Positions 21,241-32,083 of a stretch of 64,000 bases of DNA are shown here, piece by piece. Source of the DNA: Cryptomeria japonica (Eukaryota > Streptophyta > Pinopsida > Cupressales > Cupressaceae); the NCBI RefSeq assembly GCF_030272615.1, contig NC_081412.1:104210796-104274795 (forward strand), in the 5' to 3' direction. Numbering within the stretch: position 1 is the first letter of the stretch; each line of letters opens with the position of its first letter. The position numbers and the translations under genes are program-made. The notes beneath the pieces are model-generated. The model saw only the letters and a program-made list of their open reading frames with translations. It ran no database searches and had not been told where the DNA came from.

Positions 21241-21316
21241 CTGTCGAAAACGTCATATCTGCAACTTCAAAACACAAGATCTGCAACAAAAATGTTAAAT
21301 ACAAAAGGGACAAGAG

Positions 21317-21334
21317 TCCCACCGGGCGTACCAA
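21317..21334 (-). other. Tat-A primer-binding site
   Basis: The - strand reads TGGTACGCCCGGTGGGAC, three bases inside the 5' LTR. It starts with TGG, the complement of a tRNA CCA end. I cannot assign the tRNA with confidence. Confidence 0.6.
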
Positions 21335-21337
21335 AAT

Positions 21338-22116
21338 GTATATGGTGAAAATGGATAACAATAATAACGATATTGAAAGGCTAAATGAATTCAACCACAA
21401 AACCCTAGCCTAACAACAACAAAGATCCACCATAACATATGAAGATTACCTAAGACAATGCAAATCAAATGAAATCACAAAGATTATACCATCACATGTC
21501 CAATAGGGTTTTGATCTCCATTCTTCCTATCTCCATTGATCTTGCTTGATATATTTGCTCTCAGATTTTATGTGCACAAGAGCTCAACAAAGAACGGAAT
21601 GTGGTTGCAAGTAAGATCGTAGTGTAGTGAAGTCTTTAAGATGATTCATTAGAATGAATGATTAGGGTTTGATAATGAAGGAAGCATCTCCTTATATAGA
21701 AGACACAATAAGAAATGAAGGGATAAGATTGAGAGGTGTAAAAGGAGGTCGGCTATGATTAGAGGGTAGGTAAAAGAAATAATAAAATAATGAAAGGGGT
21801 AGGTAGTGTATGAATTAAGAGATGAATGACATGTGTCATGGGTAGAAAAGGTTAATGAATTAGTTAAATAAATAAAGATTTATTTAATTAATAGAAGAAG
21901 TGGGATCAATTAAATAAATAAGATATTTATTTAATTTAGGAAAAGGATAATTTAAATAAATAAATGTATTTATTTAAATGAGAAATAAGGCTAGAAGAGG
22001 ATAAATGAATTAATTAAATAAATAAAGATTTATTTAATTAATAGAAGAATTAAGCTTAGATAATTAAATAAATAAAATATTTATTTAATTAGACATGACA
22101 ATTTTGGGTGTCTACA
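21338..22116 (-). repeat. Tat-A 5' LTR (promoter LTR)
   Basis: The 779-bp copy is TGTA...TACA. The TATATAAG box on the - strand at 21691-21698 would drive gag-pol. It differs from 5918-6697 by about a dozen substitutions and one base in length. Confidence 0.92.
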
Positions 22117-22121
22117 ATACC

Positions 22122-23998
22122 ATACTTAGGATTTATATTTGCCTTAAGTATTAAACAAACATAAAGAAAGGGAGATACATCCGTCGATCTCCAATCTGAA
22201 TTGCATCCTTTCAGTCCATCGAATGAAGACGAGAACAAGATTCAGGTGCTTTTTCCACCCAACCTTGAAGCTTACACTTTCCCAAAATTCTTGGTCAATC
22301 AAGAATACCCAACCCTGCATGAATTGTTTTAACCAAATAATTTGAAAGACAAGAGAGAATCTGGTGCGTGCCTAGATGATACAAGCATTTTTATTTTTCT
22401 AGTTCTTTTAAGAAACAAGTATTATCATTCAAGGATATGGTAGAGAGCATAATATAAAATAATTCCATCTATTTCAATAGATAATTCAATTCATTAATCA
22501 ACCGAGTATAATGTCATGCATAGCAAAAATAAATAGTTTGGAAAAAGCAACTATTTTCTCTAAAATTCCATATTCGGCACCCGTCCCGGAAGGTAACTTT
22601 CCATACACAAGCCTATCTAGCTTGGTTCTCACAAAAAAAGAATATATCTCCTTAAAGAATACAATCTTTTGACTAATAGAACTAACATCTTTCCTATCAC
22701 TTTCATAAATTAAACACTATTTCATTACTTTCACCTAATTGAAAACAATCTTTCGTAGAATAACAATTTCACAATTTTGATAATCAAATATATTTTCACC
22801 AAAAATAATCAAATAAGTACAAAGTAAGAAGAAGGTGTAATGTAAGTATGATTCTTTTCATATAAATAAGTTAAATTTCAATACACATTCTTTAAATGAA
22901 AATTTATCCTAACCCAGTAGCATTATTTACCATTCTTAAACAAAATAATTGCATTTCTTAACTATTTCAATATATATTCCACATAATGATTTCCTTCTAT
23001 GTCTATTCAAGGAATAATAAAACAAATTCAATAAGACATGGAATATCATAATTAAAAATCTTATGCTACAACCATAGCTCTATTTTACTATCATTTCTTA
23101 GTGCAAAATAATCAAAATAAAATAAAGATCCTACCTCCTTATGCTTGAGACTAGCTTGGAATGAAATCTTTTGTGCCTCCTCTAAATCGACCTACTTCTT
23201 CCTTGATGGCTCAAGAGTTCTCTCACAGATCTTCCTTTAACCACCTATCTATTCTCCTTCTATCTCTTCTCTAAAGTGCTCTCTCTCTCTAATCTCTCTT
23301 CTAACTTTGTTATCTTTCTCTCTGCTCCACTTGCTATTTTCTATCCTTTTTTCCTCCTCTACCTATCAAGCCTATGCCTCTATTTATATTATATTTCCCT
23401 ATGAATCTGCTACATCTAAGGCTCGGTTATTGTTATCAATTTATACTCTTCATTGCATTATCGATAGGTCTAATTCTTTAACTATTCCACGTCTTCTCCT
23501 TCCCAAAGTGCTACCAGTTTAGCGGTCTCTCTACTCTACAAGTCTTGAAGTGGTGGGAGGCCAAGTTATGTCTCTTGTAGTGATCGGCCTTAGATCATGG
23601 AGAGATGGTTGGTATTCTCCACCATCATCGTGGAGTCTATAGTTTTATAACTATCTCAGTGGATCATGGAAAATCTGCATTTACTTAACTCCATGGCACT
23701 ACATGCCTATTTACTCCTTCCTCTCACCAGTCATGAGCCATTAATTATGGTCGTATTGCAGTCTAAGAGAAGTAATATGTTGTTACGTGGGGTGTATTTG
23801 CTTACTTGGTGGGGAGGTCGGCTTTGTCGACTTCCACTAGTCAACTAATAACCCACCATCGCCATATTTTTTGGAAGAAACATCCGCCAACTTTTGAAAT
23901 ATAACATTAATATTAACAATAACATATTAGAATTAAAACTTTGCAATTTAATTCATTAGGAATTAAATTCTAATATTATTTTTTATGATTAATAAATT

Positions 23999-24036
<38 letters not shown>

Positions 24037-24960
24037 TTCATTAAACTTATTATGAAATTTATACTCACAAACAATTACTTAATCGACGAGACCATTATTC
24101 TCATTTTCAAACGAATAATAACTTATAAAAAAAATAATCAACTTCATACAATTGAAATCATGTCAAAATAAAGTTTGCATTCTAAATCATATTTAATAGA
24201 AATGTAAAGTCGATAGTTAATTAACTCTAATTTTTCAACTATTAGACATTTTAATATATGAAATCAACATAATGACTAAGTTTTACTCAAATCATTTCAA
24301 TTTAAAATTAAGCATCGACGAAGTCATATTTGCACAAACAACTTTTCTATTGTGGTGTGTGAGATTCCCCTAGTCTACTAAAGTCATAAGCTAAAAACAA
24401 CTCTACCTGAGTCATGTTCTCGCCTTCATCTTCATTCACCTATCCCTGCATCACTTGCACTCAATAATTCATCAACATTGACGATCCCCAATTAAGATAA
24501 TAATAGATATCTAATTACATATTACATGAGTAGAATGCATACATAATTTCTTATTATTTGTATACAACTACATTATCATCAAAATGAATGTTCATATTTG
24601 TTTCAATTTCAATTCATATATAAAAACGTACATTATTTCTCATAATAACATATTATCGAAAATACGGTTCGTGACAATAAATGACCAAAATTTTGTGGGA
24701 ACTACTTTAATTTTTAACTAGTTAGGCATGGACCTAGCAATGACCTATTCCAAGCCCCCTTTTTGTGACCATGGAAAGGCCCTAGACAAAGATTATCCCA
24801 AATTCCAAATTCCTTTTTTAAAAAGACTACCAAAAATAATCCCTTTTACATCATTCTGCAAAAATTAATATAAATCCCAAGCTTTTTACCCAAACATTGC
24901 TAATCTAGCCATCAAAAAATTTTATGGAAGGCAACATATTCGAGTCAATACACACAAATA
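22122..24960 (-). repeat. Chromovirus LTR, outer portion with promoter
   Basis: The sequence continues the LTR interrupted at 5917. On the - strand, TATAAATA followed by GAGGC (+ strand 23381-23388) precedes a purine-rich AGAGAGAAAG tract, as in a plant LTR promoter and its transcript start. Flanking sequence is AT-rich and non-coding. The outer end was not found because the partner LTR is outside the window, so the right limit is only a guess. Small ORFs (23307-23522, 23666-23848) show no homology. Confidence 0.5.
24003..24032. repeat. (AT)n microsatellite
   Basis: An uninterrupted run of about 15 AT dinucleotides. Confidence 0.95.
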
Positions 24961-25559
24961 ATATTGTAACATTCTTCAATCTACATTGTTTATTCTTAAT
25001 TTTCTATAACATATCATCATTAGGGGTTAGCGAGAGAACCTTATAGGAAGAAGATGAATTCTTACCCTCTTCTCCCCCTCTGGAGTCTCCACTCTAGATG
25101 ACGCCTTCATCTCGTATTCCATTTTCACTAGCCCCCAATAATCTTTTGCTACCCACTCCAAATAATTCCATGATTTATCCATTGAAAGATGTGGACAGAG
25201 GGCACTGAGTTCTATTTTGTTTAGCCGATAACACCATCTTGTAGGATGGTCTCTGAACATTCTTTTCTGGCAACTTATTCTCGTTCTAACATTTATTACC
25301 ACCCTCCTCTCCATTAGCCTCAATAGCATTAACACCTTCCATAAATTCACACACATGGATTAAATGAGCCTCCCTTAGACATGCACAAAAAAAAGAACAA
25401 AATCAAAATAACAAACAAACCAAAACATCAAGCACACAAAACAAGGACAAGGACCAAGGAAGCTTGGATGCCAACGTGACCATAGGGATGTTGTATAGTA
25501 TTCACAGTTGTAGACTCTGAGGGGATGATGTATCACCTCCCAAAGAGAACCTCCTTTAG
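24961..25559. other. Unassigned stretch with a short unrecognised - strand ORF
   Basis: A 109-residue - strand frame (25027-25356) and an overlapping broken one (VLSAKQNRTQCPL) are present. Neither matches a family I know. The stretch could be LTR outer sequence or host DNA between the chromovirus and the LINE. Confidence 0.35.
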
Positions 25560-26084
25560 AACTTATTCCACTTAATTTTTAAAATTATTATATATTTTTT
25601 AATGAAGAGGCCTTCTCTATTAAATAAAAATATTAAAGTACATATTCACAAAAAAAGGTCAGGGGATACAAGATCACCCCACGAGAGTCACACGGCCAGA
25701 AGCTGGAGTAAAAAAAAGAAGCTATAATTCATCAAAAAAAATTCTCAAGCAGCCAAAGCAGAGGCAGCCAAGGGAGGAGGATCAAGATCATCTTTCTTGC
25801 CCCATACATCAGCAGGGTCGGGAGTCAGGTCCGGCATGGACCACCCATCTTTAGGATCTTTGTCAACTTCTCCTTCCTCCCGCCTAGGATGTGAAATCAC
25901 TAGAGATGGGTAGGGAAACTTGGAGGTGGTGGAAAAAGGCCACCCAGAGCCATCACCAGTAGGAGGAGCCAAAGTTAGAGGAGTAGCAGAAGGCCACCCC
26001 GAGGTAGAGCCACGATGCGAAGGAGAAGCCAAGTGGCGCCTCCATGCATCGTCTCTCTTGCTAGAGGAGAGGTGAGGATCTTGG
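25560..26084 (-). pseudogene. LINE 3' end (separated by the Tork insertion)
   Basis: The - strand continues from 32084, across the inserted copia element, into a Pro/Ser-rich tail (26080-25745, ending at TGA or TAA) and a 3' untranslated region. The 3' end is AT-rich (TTGTGAATATGTACTT, GAGAAGGCCTCTTCATTAAA). Such a tail is usual for plant L1-like LINEs. The final bases and target duplication could not be fixed. Confidence 0.6.
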
Positions 26085-26969
26085 TGTAAGGAAGTAAAGT
26101 AGCGGAAACAACTTCCTACACTAACCTTGAGAGGAGAGTAATGCAAAACTTTTTCAGATCGTTACAACAGTTACAGAAAATAGAAATAGATATAATAACA
26201 TTCATACCACAACACAATGATTTACGTGGGGAAAACCCTTTCGGGAGAAAAACCCCACCCTCCAAAAGTAGCTCAATATTTTATTCAGCAATCAAAAACA
26301 GATTACAAAATACTTGCAGAGCAAGCTCTTCGTAGGAGTAGCACTAAATAGAGATTCAGAGGCAACTCAATAGCCATAAGACTCTTACACACAACCTCTA
26401 TCTCACACACCTCATAAATAGGAGATACAATACAAGAAACCATCAAACGGTATTACAAAACCATGGGCTAAAACCACCCAATAAGGTGTAGCCGACCTTA
26501 TCTCCCTTCTATGACATGTTAAAGCACACATCAACACGTGTCGCTCCCTTTTACAGCTCATTTATGTATCCGATACAAATTATTTTTCCTATTTCAGGAG
26601 TACAAACTTCCGGAGGCCATAACTTGAGAACCGGGTGTCCGATTGACGAACCGTTTGAAGCGCCGGAAAGCTCGCGAAGTGCTCTATCACCTCGTAACCC
26701 GCTTCGCCGGTTACGGCCACTTTTCAGGGCGTTTCGGAGCCTCTAAAGTCCCCAAAATTAAGTTTAAATATTTTATTGCACCCCTCCAAGATGAAAACTT
26801 TAATATCTTCAAAACTAGCTGTGACCTTGCGACGAAACTTTACCGGAATGCTTATCTAGCCAACCAGAAGCTTCAGGGAGAGTTTCGCACCATTTCGTGC
26901 TCAAATGAAAACTTACTATAAATAGTAACCTCGCATAAATGCAAGGTTGAGACACCATTTTTCCCAACA
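26085..26969 (-). repeat. Tork-like element 3' LTR
   Basis: An 885-bp LTR. Apparent ORFs inside it (for example 26141-26335 and 26643-26921) recur in the other LTR and carry no protein signature. Confidence 0.95.
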
Positions 26970-26984
26970 AATCTCCCACTTGTC
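26970..26984 (-). other. Tork-like element polypurine tract
   Basis: The - strand reads CAAGTGGGAGATT directly before the LTR. Confidence 0.8.
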
Positions 26985-27025
26985 GAACACCTTGCATGAG
27001 CAGAAGGGAATGTCAACACAATGAA

Positions 27026-30000
27026 TCAATTGCTAGGGGCCACAAGGCCCATAGACTCTGAACACCATCTGAACTTCTCTGTGCTCACAGCCTTAGTTAA
27101 AGCATCTGCAACATTGATCAAAGTTTCCACCTTAACCAGCTTCACCCTACCATCTTCGACCATATCTCTAACAAAATGATACTGAATATCAATATGTTTG
27201 GTCCGAGCATGAAATGTCGGATTCTTAGCTAGGCTAATTGCACTCTGACTGTCACAGTAAACTGTCACTGTACCTTGTTTTATTCCAATATCTGAACACA
27301 GTCTCTTAAGCCAAATGGCCTCTTTACAAGCATGAGTAGCTGCCATATACTCTGCTTCAGTAGTGGATAAAGCAACCACAGCCTGTCGCTTACTCATCCA
27401 ACTAATTGCACCACCAAACAAAGTAAACACATAAGCACTGGTGGATCTTCTGCTATCAATATCACCTGCCCAATCTGAATCCACATAACCATGGATATCA
27501 AGGGAAGTCATGTCTCCAACTGAATTACCATGATAACACAAAGAATACTCTAAAGTACCCTTCAAATATCTGAAGACTCTTTTGACTGCATCCCAATGAA
27601 CTCTACCAGGATTAGACATATATCTAGAAAGTACTCCCACTGCTTGGGCAATGTCTGGTCTAGTACAGACCATAGCATACATCAAGCTTCCAACCGCACT
27701 TTGGTAAGGCACTCTGCTCATGTCTTCCATCTCCAATGGGGATGTAGGACAATCTGAAATAGATAGTTTCATTCCAACTGTAAAAGGAACACTCAATGGT
27801 CTACAATTCTGCATGTTGAACCTCTGTAACACTAAATTCACATACTTACTCTGGCCTAGCCATAGCTTTCTGTTCACCCTATCTCTTCTAATTTCCATCC
27901 CAAGAATGTGCTTTGCTGCACCAAGATCTTTCATTTCAAATTTAGCAGCGAGCTGAGACTTCAGTTCTGAAATCATACCTTTCCCTTTACCAATGAATAA
28001 CATATCATCAACATACAATGCAATGAATAAGAAATGATCACCATAAGATTTATAATAAACACAGTGATCTGATTTAGAACGTTCAAATCCCAAACTCAAC
28101 ACATATGTATCAAATTTCTGGTACCACATCCTAGGACTTTGTTTGAGGCCATACAAAGATTTCTTCAATTTACAGACCAAATTTCTTTTGCCTTTCACCA
28201 CATAGTGCTCCGGCTGTGTCATATAAATATCTTCCTCCAAATCACCATGAAGGAAAGCAGTTTTCACATCCATTTGCTCAACCTCTAAATCATAAGCAGT
28301 AGCAATAGAAAGCAAAAATCTAATGGACGTCATTTTTGCAACAGGAGAAAATATCTCACCGTAATCAACACCCTCAACCTGAGAGTAGCCTTTTGCAACC
28401 AACCTTGCTTTATACTTCTCAATGCTTCCATCTGAACCAATCTTTTTCTTGAACACCCATTTACAACCAACACGTTTTCGTCCTTCAGGCAATGGTACAA
28501 GATCCCATGTATCATTCTTTTTCAAAGCTACCATTTCTTCCTCCATAGCAATCTTCCAGGATTCTGCATCATTCATACCTAATGCCTCTTCTACAGATTT
28601 CGGTTCATCCACACTAGTATTCAAAGCAAAAATACATCTCCAATCATCAGGTGAATACCTTTCAGGTGGTTGTCTATGTCTTGTAGACCTTCGAACAAGC
28701 TGAGTTGGAGGTTCTTCCTCCTCTTCTGAAGATTCAGAGCTAGATGAGCTCTCCTCAAATTCTTGCCTATCTAGGGGTCTCGATTCAACTCTTTCAGGTG
28801 TAGAAGGAAGTTGAATCACATCTTCTTTTTTAGTCTGTTCTGGCTGCAATGTAACAGAAGGAGACTTAATTTCTCTAAAAATAACACTTCTACTGTGAAT
28901 TACCTTTTGTGCAACAGGGTCCCAAAGCTTGTATCCTTTCACACCATAACTATACCCGATGAAGATACATTTCACAGCCTTGTTCTCCAACTTTGTTCGC
29001 TTCTCCTTTGGCACATGTGCATATGCCTCGCAACCAAAAACTCTAAGATGTCTCAATGAAGGCTTGTGACCTGACCATGCTTCCATAGGCGTTTTATCAA
29101 CAAGAGCTGATGTAGGAGACCTGTTAATCAGGTAGCAAGCAGTGGCAACAGCTTCAGCCCAAAACTTTTGTTCAAGACCAGCTCCACTCAACATACTCCT
29201 AGCCTTTTCCATCAGTGTCCTATTCATTCTTTCTGCAACTCCATTCTGCTGTGGAGAATACGGAGTTGTCTTCTGCCTGTTAATTCCACAGTCTTTACAG
29301 AATCTATCAAAATCATTAGAGCAAAACTCACCGCCATTATCAGTTCTCAAACATTTTATTTTCTTTCCAGTCTGCAACTCAACCATTGCTTTAAATTCTT
29401 TAAAACGACTAAAAACTTCAGATTTACTCTTTAGAAAATAAACCCATGTCCTTCTACTAAAATCATCAATAAATGAAACATAATATGTGGATTTTCCAAT
29501 CGAAGAGACATCTACTGGACCAAACACATCAGAATGGATAAGATCCAAAACACCACAAGTTTTATGAGAACTCGAGTAAAACTGAACGCGGTTTTGTTTT
29601 CCATAAATGCAATGCTCACAGAAATCAAAGTCAAGGTTACAGTCATTCAAACCTTCAACAAGGTTTTTATTTTTCAAGGTCCTTAGACCCTTTTCTCCAA
29701 TGTGGCCAAGTCTCTGGTGCCATAACATAGTCTTCTCTGCAGGTAACTTTGCTTCAGACGAAAGAGCACCCTTAGGTACCCAAAAACCATTTCCATCTGC
29801 TGAAGGTGAAACCTTCAAATCTTCCAGTGAAGTATCTGCAGATTTGCTTTTTACAGAAGTGCTATTACACTCAACAGTGTATGCTTCAAGCTTATACAAA
29901 GTGCCAAACCTGACACCTCTAGCAACTACCATAGCACCCTTAATCATCTTACATCCTGCTTCAGAAAAGACTACTTGCACACCTACATCTATCAGTTTGC

Positions 30001-31069
30001 TCACAGATAACAGGTTTCGTTTTAATCCAGGGATATGCAGTACACCATTAATCCTTTTTATTCTACCATCAGAAAACCTGATTCTAACTTTACCTCGACC
30101 AACAATGTCTAGATGTGAATCATCACCCAAGTACACCTTACCTCCATTAAATCCTTCATATTCAGAAAACCAACCTCTATTGGAAGTCATATGAAAAGAT
30201 GCACCTGAGTCAATTAGCCAGGCATCATTACCTGCATGAGTCGCCAAAGCTGCAATAAATGCATCGCCATCTTCCTTGTCGGACTCAGAATCAGAATCAA
30301 ACTTTTTCTTTTTCTTCTTCTTTTCTTCTTTGCAGTCCTTACGGATGTGACCCGGTTTACCACAATTCCAGCAAATGACTTTGGACTTTCCAGGAGATTT
30401 TGATCTCCCTTTGGATTTGGACTTGCCGCGCTTCTCATTCTTCTTGCCTTTCTCCTTAGGTCTTCCACGAACGGTTAGGGCTTCCTTTGAACTGATGGAT
30501 ACCTTCCTTCGCATCTCTTCACCGAGTAGGGCACCCACCACGTCTTCAGATTTCAAAACAACAGAAGTACTACCGATAGCCATAACAAGAGAATCCCACG
30601 AATCAGGCAAAGAACAAAGCAAGATCTGACATTTCTCCTCCTCATCCATCTTAACACCGACGGATACTAATTGAGTCACAATCATATTGAATGCTTCTAG
30701 GTGGTCTGCAATTCGTCCACCCTCTTCCATCTTCAAGGAATACAATTTCTTTCTTAAGAAAATTTGATTTAATAAAGATTTCACTTGATACATCTCACCA
30801 AGCTTAGTCCATAGCTTCTTTGCAGAGTTTTCTTCATGGACATTGATTAGAACAGAGTCTGCCAGGCACAGTCTGATTAGACCCTTGGCTTTTCGGTCCA
30901 TCACATCATACTGAGCTGCCGCAGTAGGATCTGAGGGCCTTTGGACATTCGCATCAACAGCATCCCAAAGATCTCGATCTATTAGCAGATCTTCCATCTT
31001 CAGCTTCCACATCTCAAAATTACTTCCATTAAATTTCTCCACCTCTATTCTCCCTGACGAACTCGCCAT
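27026..31069 (-). CDS. Tork-like copia Gag-Pol polyprotein, 1347 residues, intact
   Basis: The start is ATG 31069 (MASSSGRIEVEKFNGSNF) and the stop is at 27026. Domain order: copia Gag (residues 1-190; MWKLKMEDLLIDRDLWDAV), CCHC knuckle CWNCGKPGHIRKDC (about 233-247), protease WLIDSGASFHMTS (about 283), GAG-pre-integrase LWHQRLGHIGEKGL with CEHCIYGKQ (about 430-455), and the integrase core with D about 512 (HSDVFGP), D about 574 (RTDNGGEF) and E about 612 (NGVAERMNRT). RT follows (WVFKKKIGSDGSIEKYKARL; DVKTAFLHGDL; YVDDMLFIG about 1019), then RNase H (VDSDWAGDIDSRRST about 1196; STTEAEYMAA). All catalytic residues seen are the standard ones. The element encodes its own capsid, protease, integrase and RT, acting in cytoplasmic particles and then the nucleus. 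The wording resembles Tnt1/Tto1-type Tork elements. Confidence 0.96.
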   Translation of the reverse strand: MASSSGRIEVEKFNGSNFEMWKLKMEDLLIDRDLWDAVDANVQRPSDPTAAAQYDVMDRKAKGLIRLCLADSVLINVHEENSAKKLWTKLGEMYQVKSLLNQIFLRKKLYSLKMEEGGRIADHLEAFNMIVTQLVSVGVKMDEEEKCQILLCSLPDSWDSLVMAIGSTSVVLKSEDVVGALLGEEMRRKVSISSKEALTVRGRPKEKGKKNEKRGKSKSKGRSKSPGKSKVICWNCGKPGHIRKDCKEEKKKKKKKFDSDSESDKEDGDAFIAALATHAGNDAWLIDSGASFHMTSNRGWFSEYEGFNGGKVYLGDDSHLDIVGRGKVRIRFSDGRIKRINGVLHIPGLKRNLLSVSKLIDVGVQVVFSEAGCKMIKGAMVVARGVRFGTLYKLEAYTVECNSTSVKSKSADTSLEDLKVSPSADGNGFWVPKGALSSEAKLPAEKTMLWHQRLGHIGEKGLRTLKNKNLVEGLNDCNLDFDFCEHCIYGKQNRVQFYSSSHKTCGVLDLIHSDVFGPVDVSSIGKSTYYVSFIDDFSRRTWVYFLKSKSEVFSRFKEFKAMVELQTGKKIKCLRTDNGGEFCSNDFDRFCKDCGINRQKTTPYSPQQNGVAERMNRTLMEKARSMLSGAGLEQKFWAEAVATACYLINRSPTSALVDKTPMEAWSGHKPSLRHLRVFGCEAYAHVPKEKRTKLENKAVKCIFIGYSYGVKGYKLWDPVAQKVIHSRSVIFREIKSPSVTLQPEQTKKEDVIQLPSTPERVESRPLDRQEFEESSSSSESSEEEEEPPTQLVRRSTRHRQPPERYSPDDWRCIFALNTSVDEPKSVEEALGMNDAESWKIAMEEEMVALKKNDTWDLVPLPEGRKRVGCKWVFKKKIGSDGSIEKYKARLVAKGYSQVEGVDYGEIFSPVAKMTSIRFLLSIATAYDLEVEQMDVKTAFLHGDLEEDIYMTQPEHYVVKGKRNLVCKLKKSLYGLKQSPRMWYQKFDTYVLSLGFERSKSDHCVYYKSYGDHFLFIALYVDDMLFIGKGKGMISELKSQLAAKFEMKDLGAAKHILGMEIRRDRVNRKLWLGQSKYVNLVLQRFNMQNCRPLSVPFTVGMKLSISDCPTSPLEMEDMSRVPYQSAVGSLMYAMVCTRPDIAQAVGVLSRYMSNPGRVHWDAVKRVFRYLKGTLEYSLCYHGNSVGDMTSLDIHGYVDSDWAGDIDSRRSTSAYVFTLFGGAISWMSKRQAVVALSTTEAEYMAATHACKEAIWLKRLCSDIGIKQGTVTVYCDSQSAISLAKNPTFHARTKHIDIQYHFVRDMVEDGRVKLVKVETLINVADALTKAVSTEKFRWCSESMGLVAPSN

Positions 31070-31176
31070 CTGAATATTCCTGCAACAAGATCAAAAAGTG
31101 TCTTCTGCACAAGCTCCCACTCAAATCTGGATTAGTTCAAAAAACCCAACTGCCCACAATTGAAACCAAAGGTGAT

Positions 31177-31191
31177 CAAGCTCTGATACCA
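31177..31191 (-). other. Tork-like element primer-binding site (initiator tRNA-Met)
   Basis: The - strand reads TGGTATCAGAGCTTG, two bases inside the 5' LTR, the standard site for the 3' end of initiator tRNA-Met. Confidence 0.9.
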
Positions 31192-31193
31192 CT

Positions 31194-32078
31194 TGTAAGG
31201 AAGTAAAGTAGCGGAAACAACTTCCTACACTAACCTTGAGAGGAGAGTAATGCAAAACTTTTTCAGATCGTTACAACAGTTACAGAAAATAGAAATAGAT
31301 ATAATAACATTCATACCACAACACAATGATTTACGTGGGGAAAACCCTTTCGGGAGAAAAACCCCACCCTCCAAAAGTAGCTCAATATTTTATTCAGCAA
31401 TCAAAAACAGATTACAAAATACTTGCAGAGCAAGCTCTTCGCAGGAGTAGCACTAAATAGAGATTCAGAGGCAACTCAATAGCCATAAGACTCTTACACA
31501 CAACCTCTATCTCACACACCTCATAAATAGGAGATACAATACAAGAAACCATCAAACGGTATTACAAAACCATGGGCTAAAACCACCCAATAAGGTGTAG
31601 CCGACCTTATCTCCCTTCTATGACATGTTAAAGCACACATCAACACGTGTCGCTCCCTTTTACAGCTCATTTATGTATCCGATACAAATTATTTTTCCTA
31701 TTTCAGGAGTACAAACTTCCGGAGGCCATAACTTGAGAACCGGGTGTCCGATTGACGAACCGTTTGAAGCGCCGGAAAGCTCGCGAAGTGCTCTATCACC
31801 TCGTAACCCGCTTCGCCGGTTACGGCCACTTTTCAGGGCGTTTCGGAGCCTCTAAAGTCCCCAAAATTAAGTTTAAATATTTTATTGCACCCCTCCAAGA
31901 TGAAAACTTTAATATCTTCAAAACTAGCTGTGACCTTGCGACGAAACTTTACCGGAATGCTTATCTAGCCAACCAGAAGCTTCAGGGAGAGTTTCGCACC
32001 ATTTCGTGCTCAAATGAAAACTTACTATAAATAGTAACCTCGCATAAATGCAAGGTTGAGACACCATTTTTCCCAACA
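31194..32078 (-). repeat. Tork-like element 5' LTR
   Basis: An 885-bp LTR, identical in length to its partner, ending at the second CTTGG. It serves as the promoter for the - strand transcript. A TATTTATGAGG string (- strand, about 31505-31525) is a possible TATA-type site. Confidence 0.95.
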
Positions 32079-32083
32079 CTTGG

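Larger units (their letters stand above)
19066..21316 (-). other. Tat-A 5' leader (2.25 kb)
   Basis: This region lies between the primer site and the Gag start. It holds two arrays of the CGCGTCTGTG motif (see separate entries) and a GC-richer central block (20030-20580) of likely structured RNA. That block shares a GAATGACC(C/T)AAGTGG string with the Tat-B leader (50680-50700). The reading frames in it (for example 20034-20378) have no family resemblance. Packaging and dimerisation signals would be expected here, but none can be named from sequence. Confidence 0.6.
5918..22116 (-). mobile_element. Complete Tat-lineage Ty3/gypsy retrotransposon 'Tat-A' (16.2 kb)
   Basis: Two near-identical LTRs (5918-6697 and 21338-22116, both TGTA...TACA) bound the element, and ATACC flanks it on both sides (5913-5917, 22117-22121). 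Element sense is the - strand: LTR, primer site, a 2.3-kb leader, gag, protease, a G-patch-like segment, RT, RNase H, a second archaeal-type RNase H, integrase, a long 3' region and LTR. The double RNase H, the DGGAG protease and the CX2HX4HX4C Gag motif place it in the Tat clade. The 3' region of about 4.8 kb carries a plant-mobile-domain gene on the opposite strand. Pol has stops and at least three frame changes, so the copy is not autonomous. Confidence 0.93.
26085..32078 (-). mobile_element. Young, intact Ty1/copia element, Tork-like (5994 bp)
   Basis: The 885-bp LTRs (TGTAAGG...CCCAACA) at 26085-26969 and 31194-32078 are flanked by the duplication CTTGG (26080-26084, 32079-32083). Only one difference between them was seen (T at 26333, C at 31442). 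The primer site, the polypurine tract and one open 1347-codon gag-pol frame are all present. It interrupts the 3' part of a LINE. Everything needed for autonomous movement appears intact. Confidence 0.96.

Noticed and set aside
23307-23848. Short + strand ORFs in the chromovirus LTR
   Set aside because: They overlap an LTR promoter region read on the other strand and lack any domain.
25027-25356. 109-residue - strand ORF as a real gene
   Set aside because: A competing frame looks equally plausible, both are short, and neither has recognisable motifs.
26141-26921. Several ORFs repeated in both Tork LTRs
   Set aside because: Identical because the LTRs are identical; non-coding LTR sequence.
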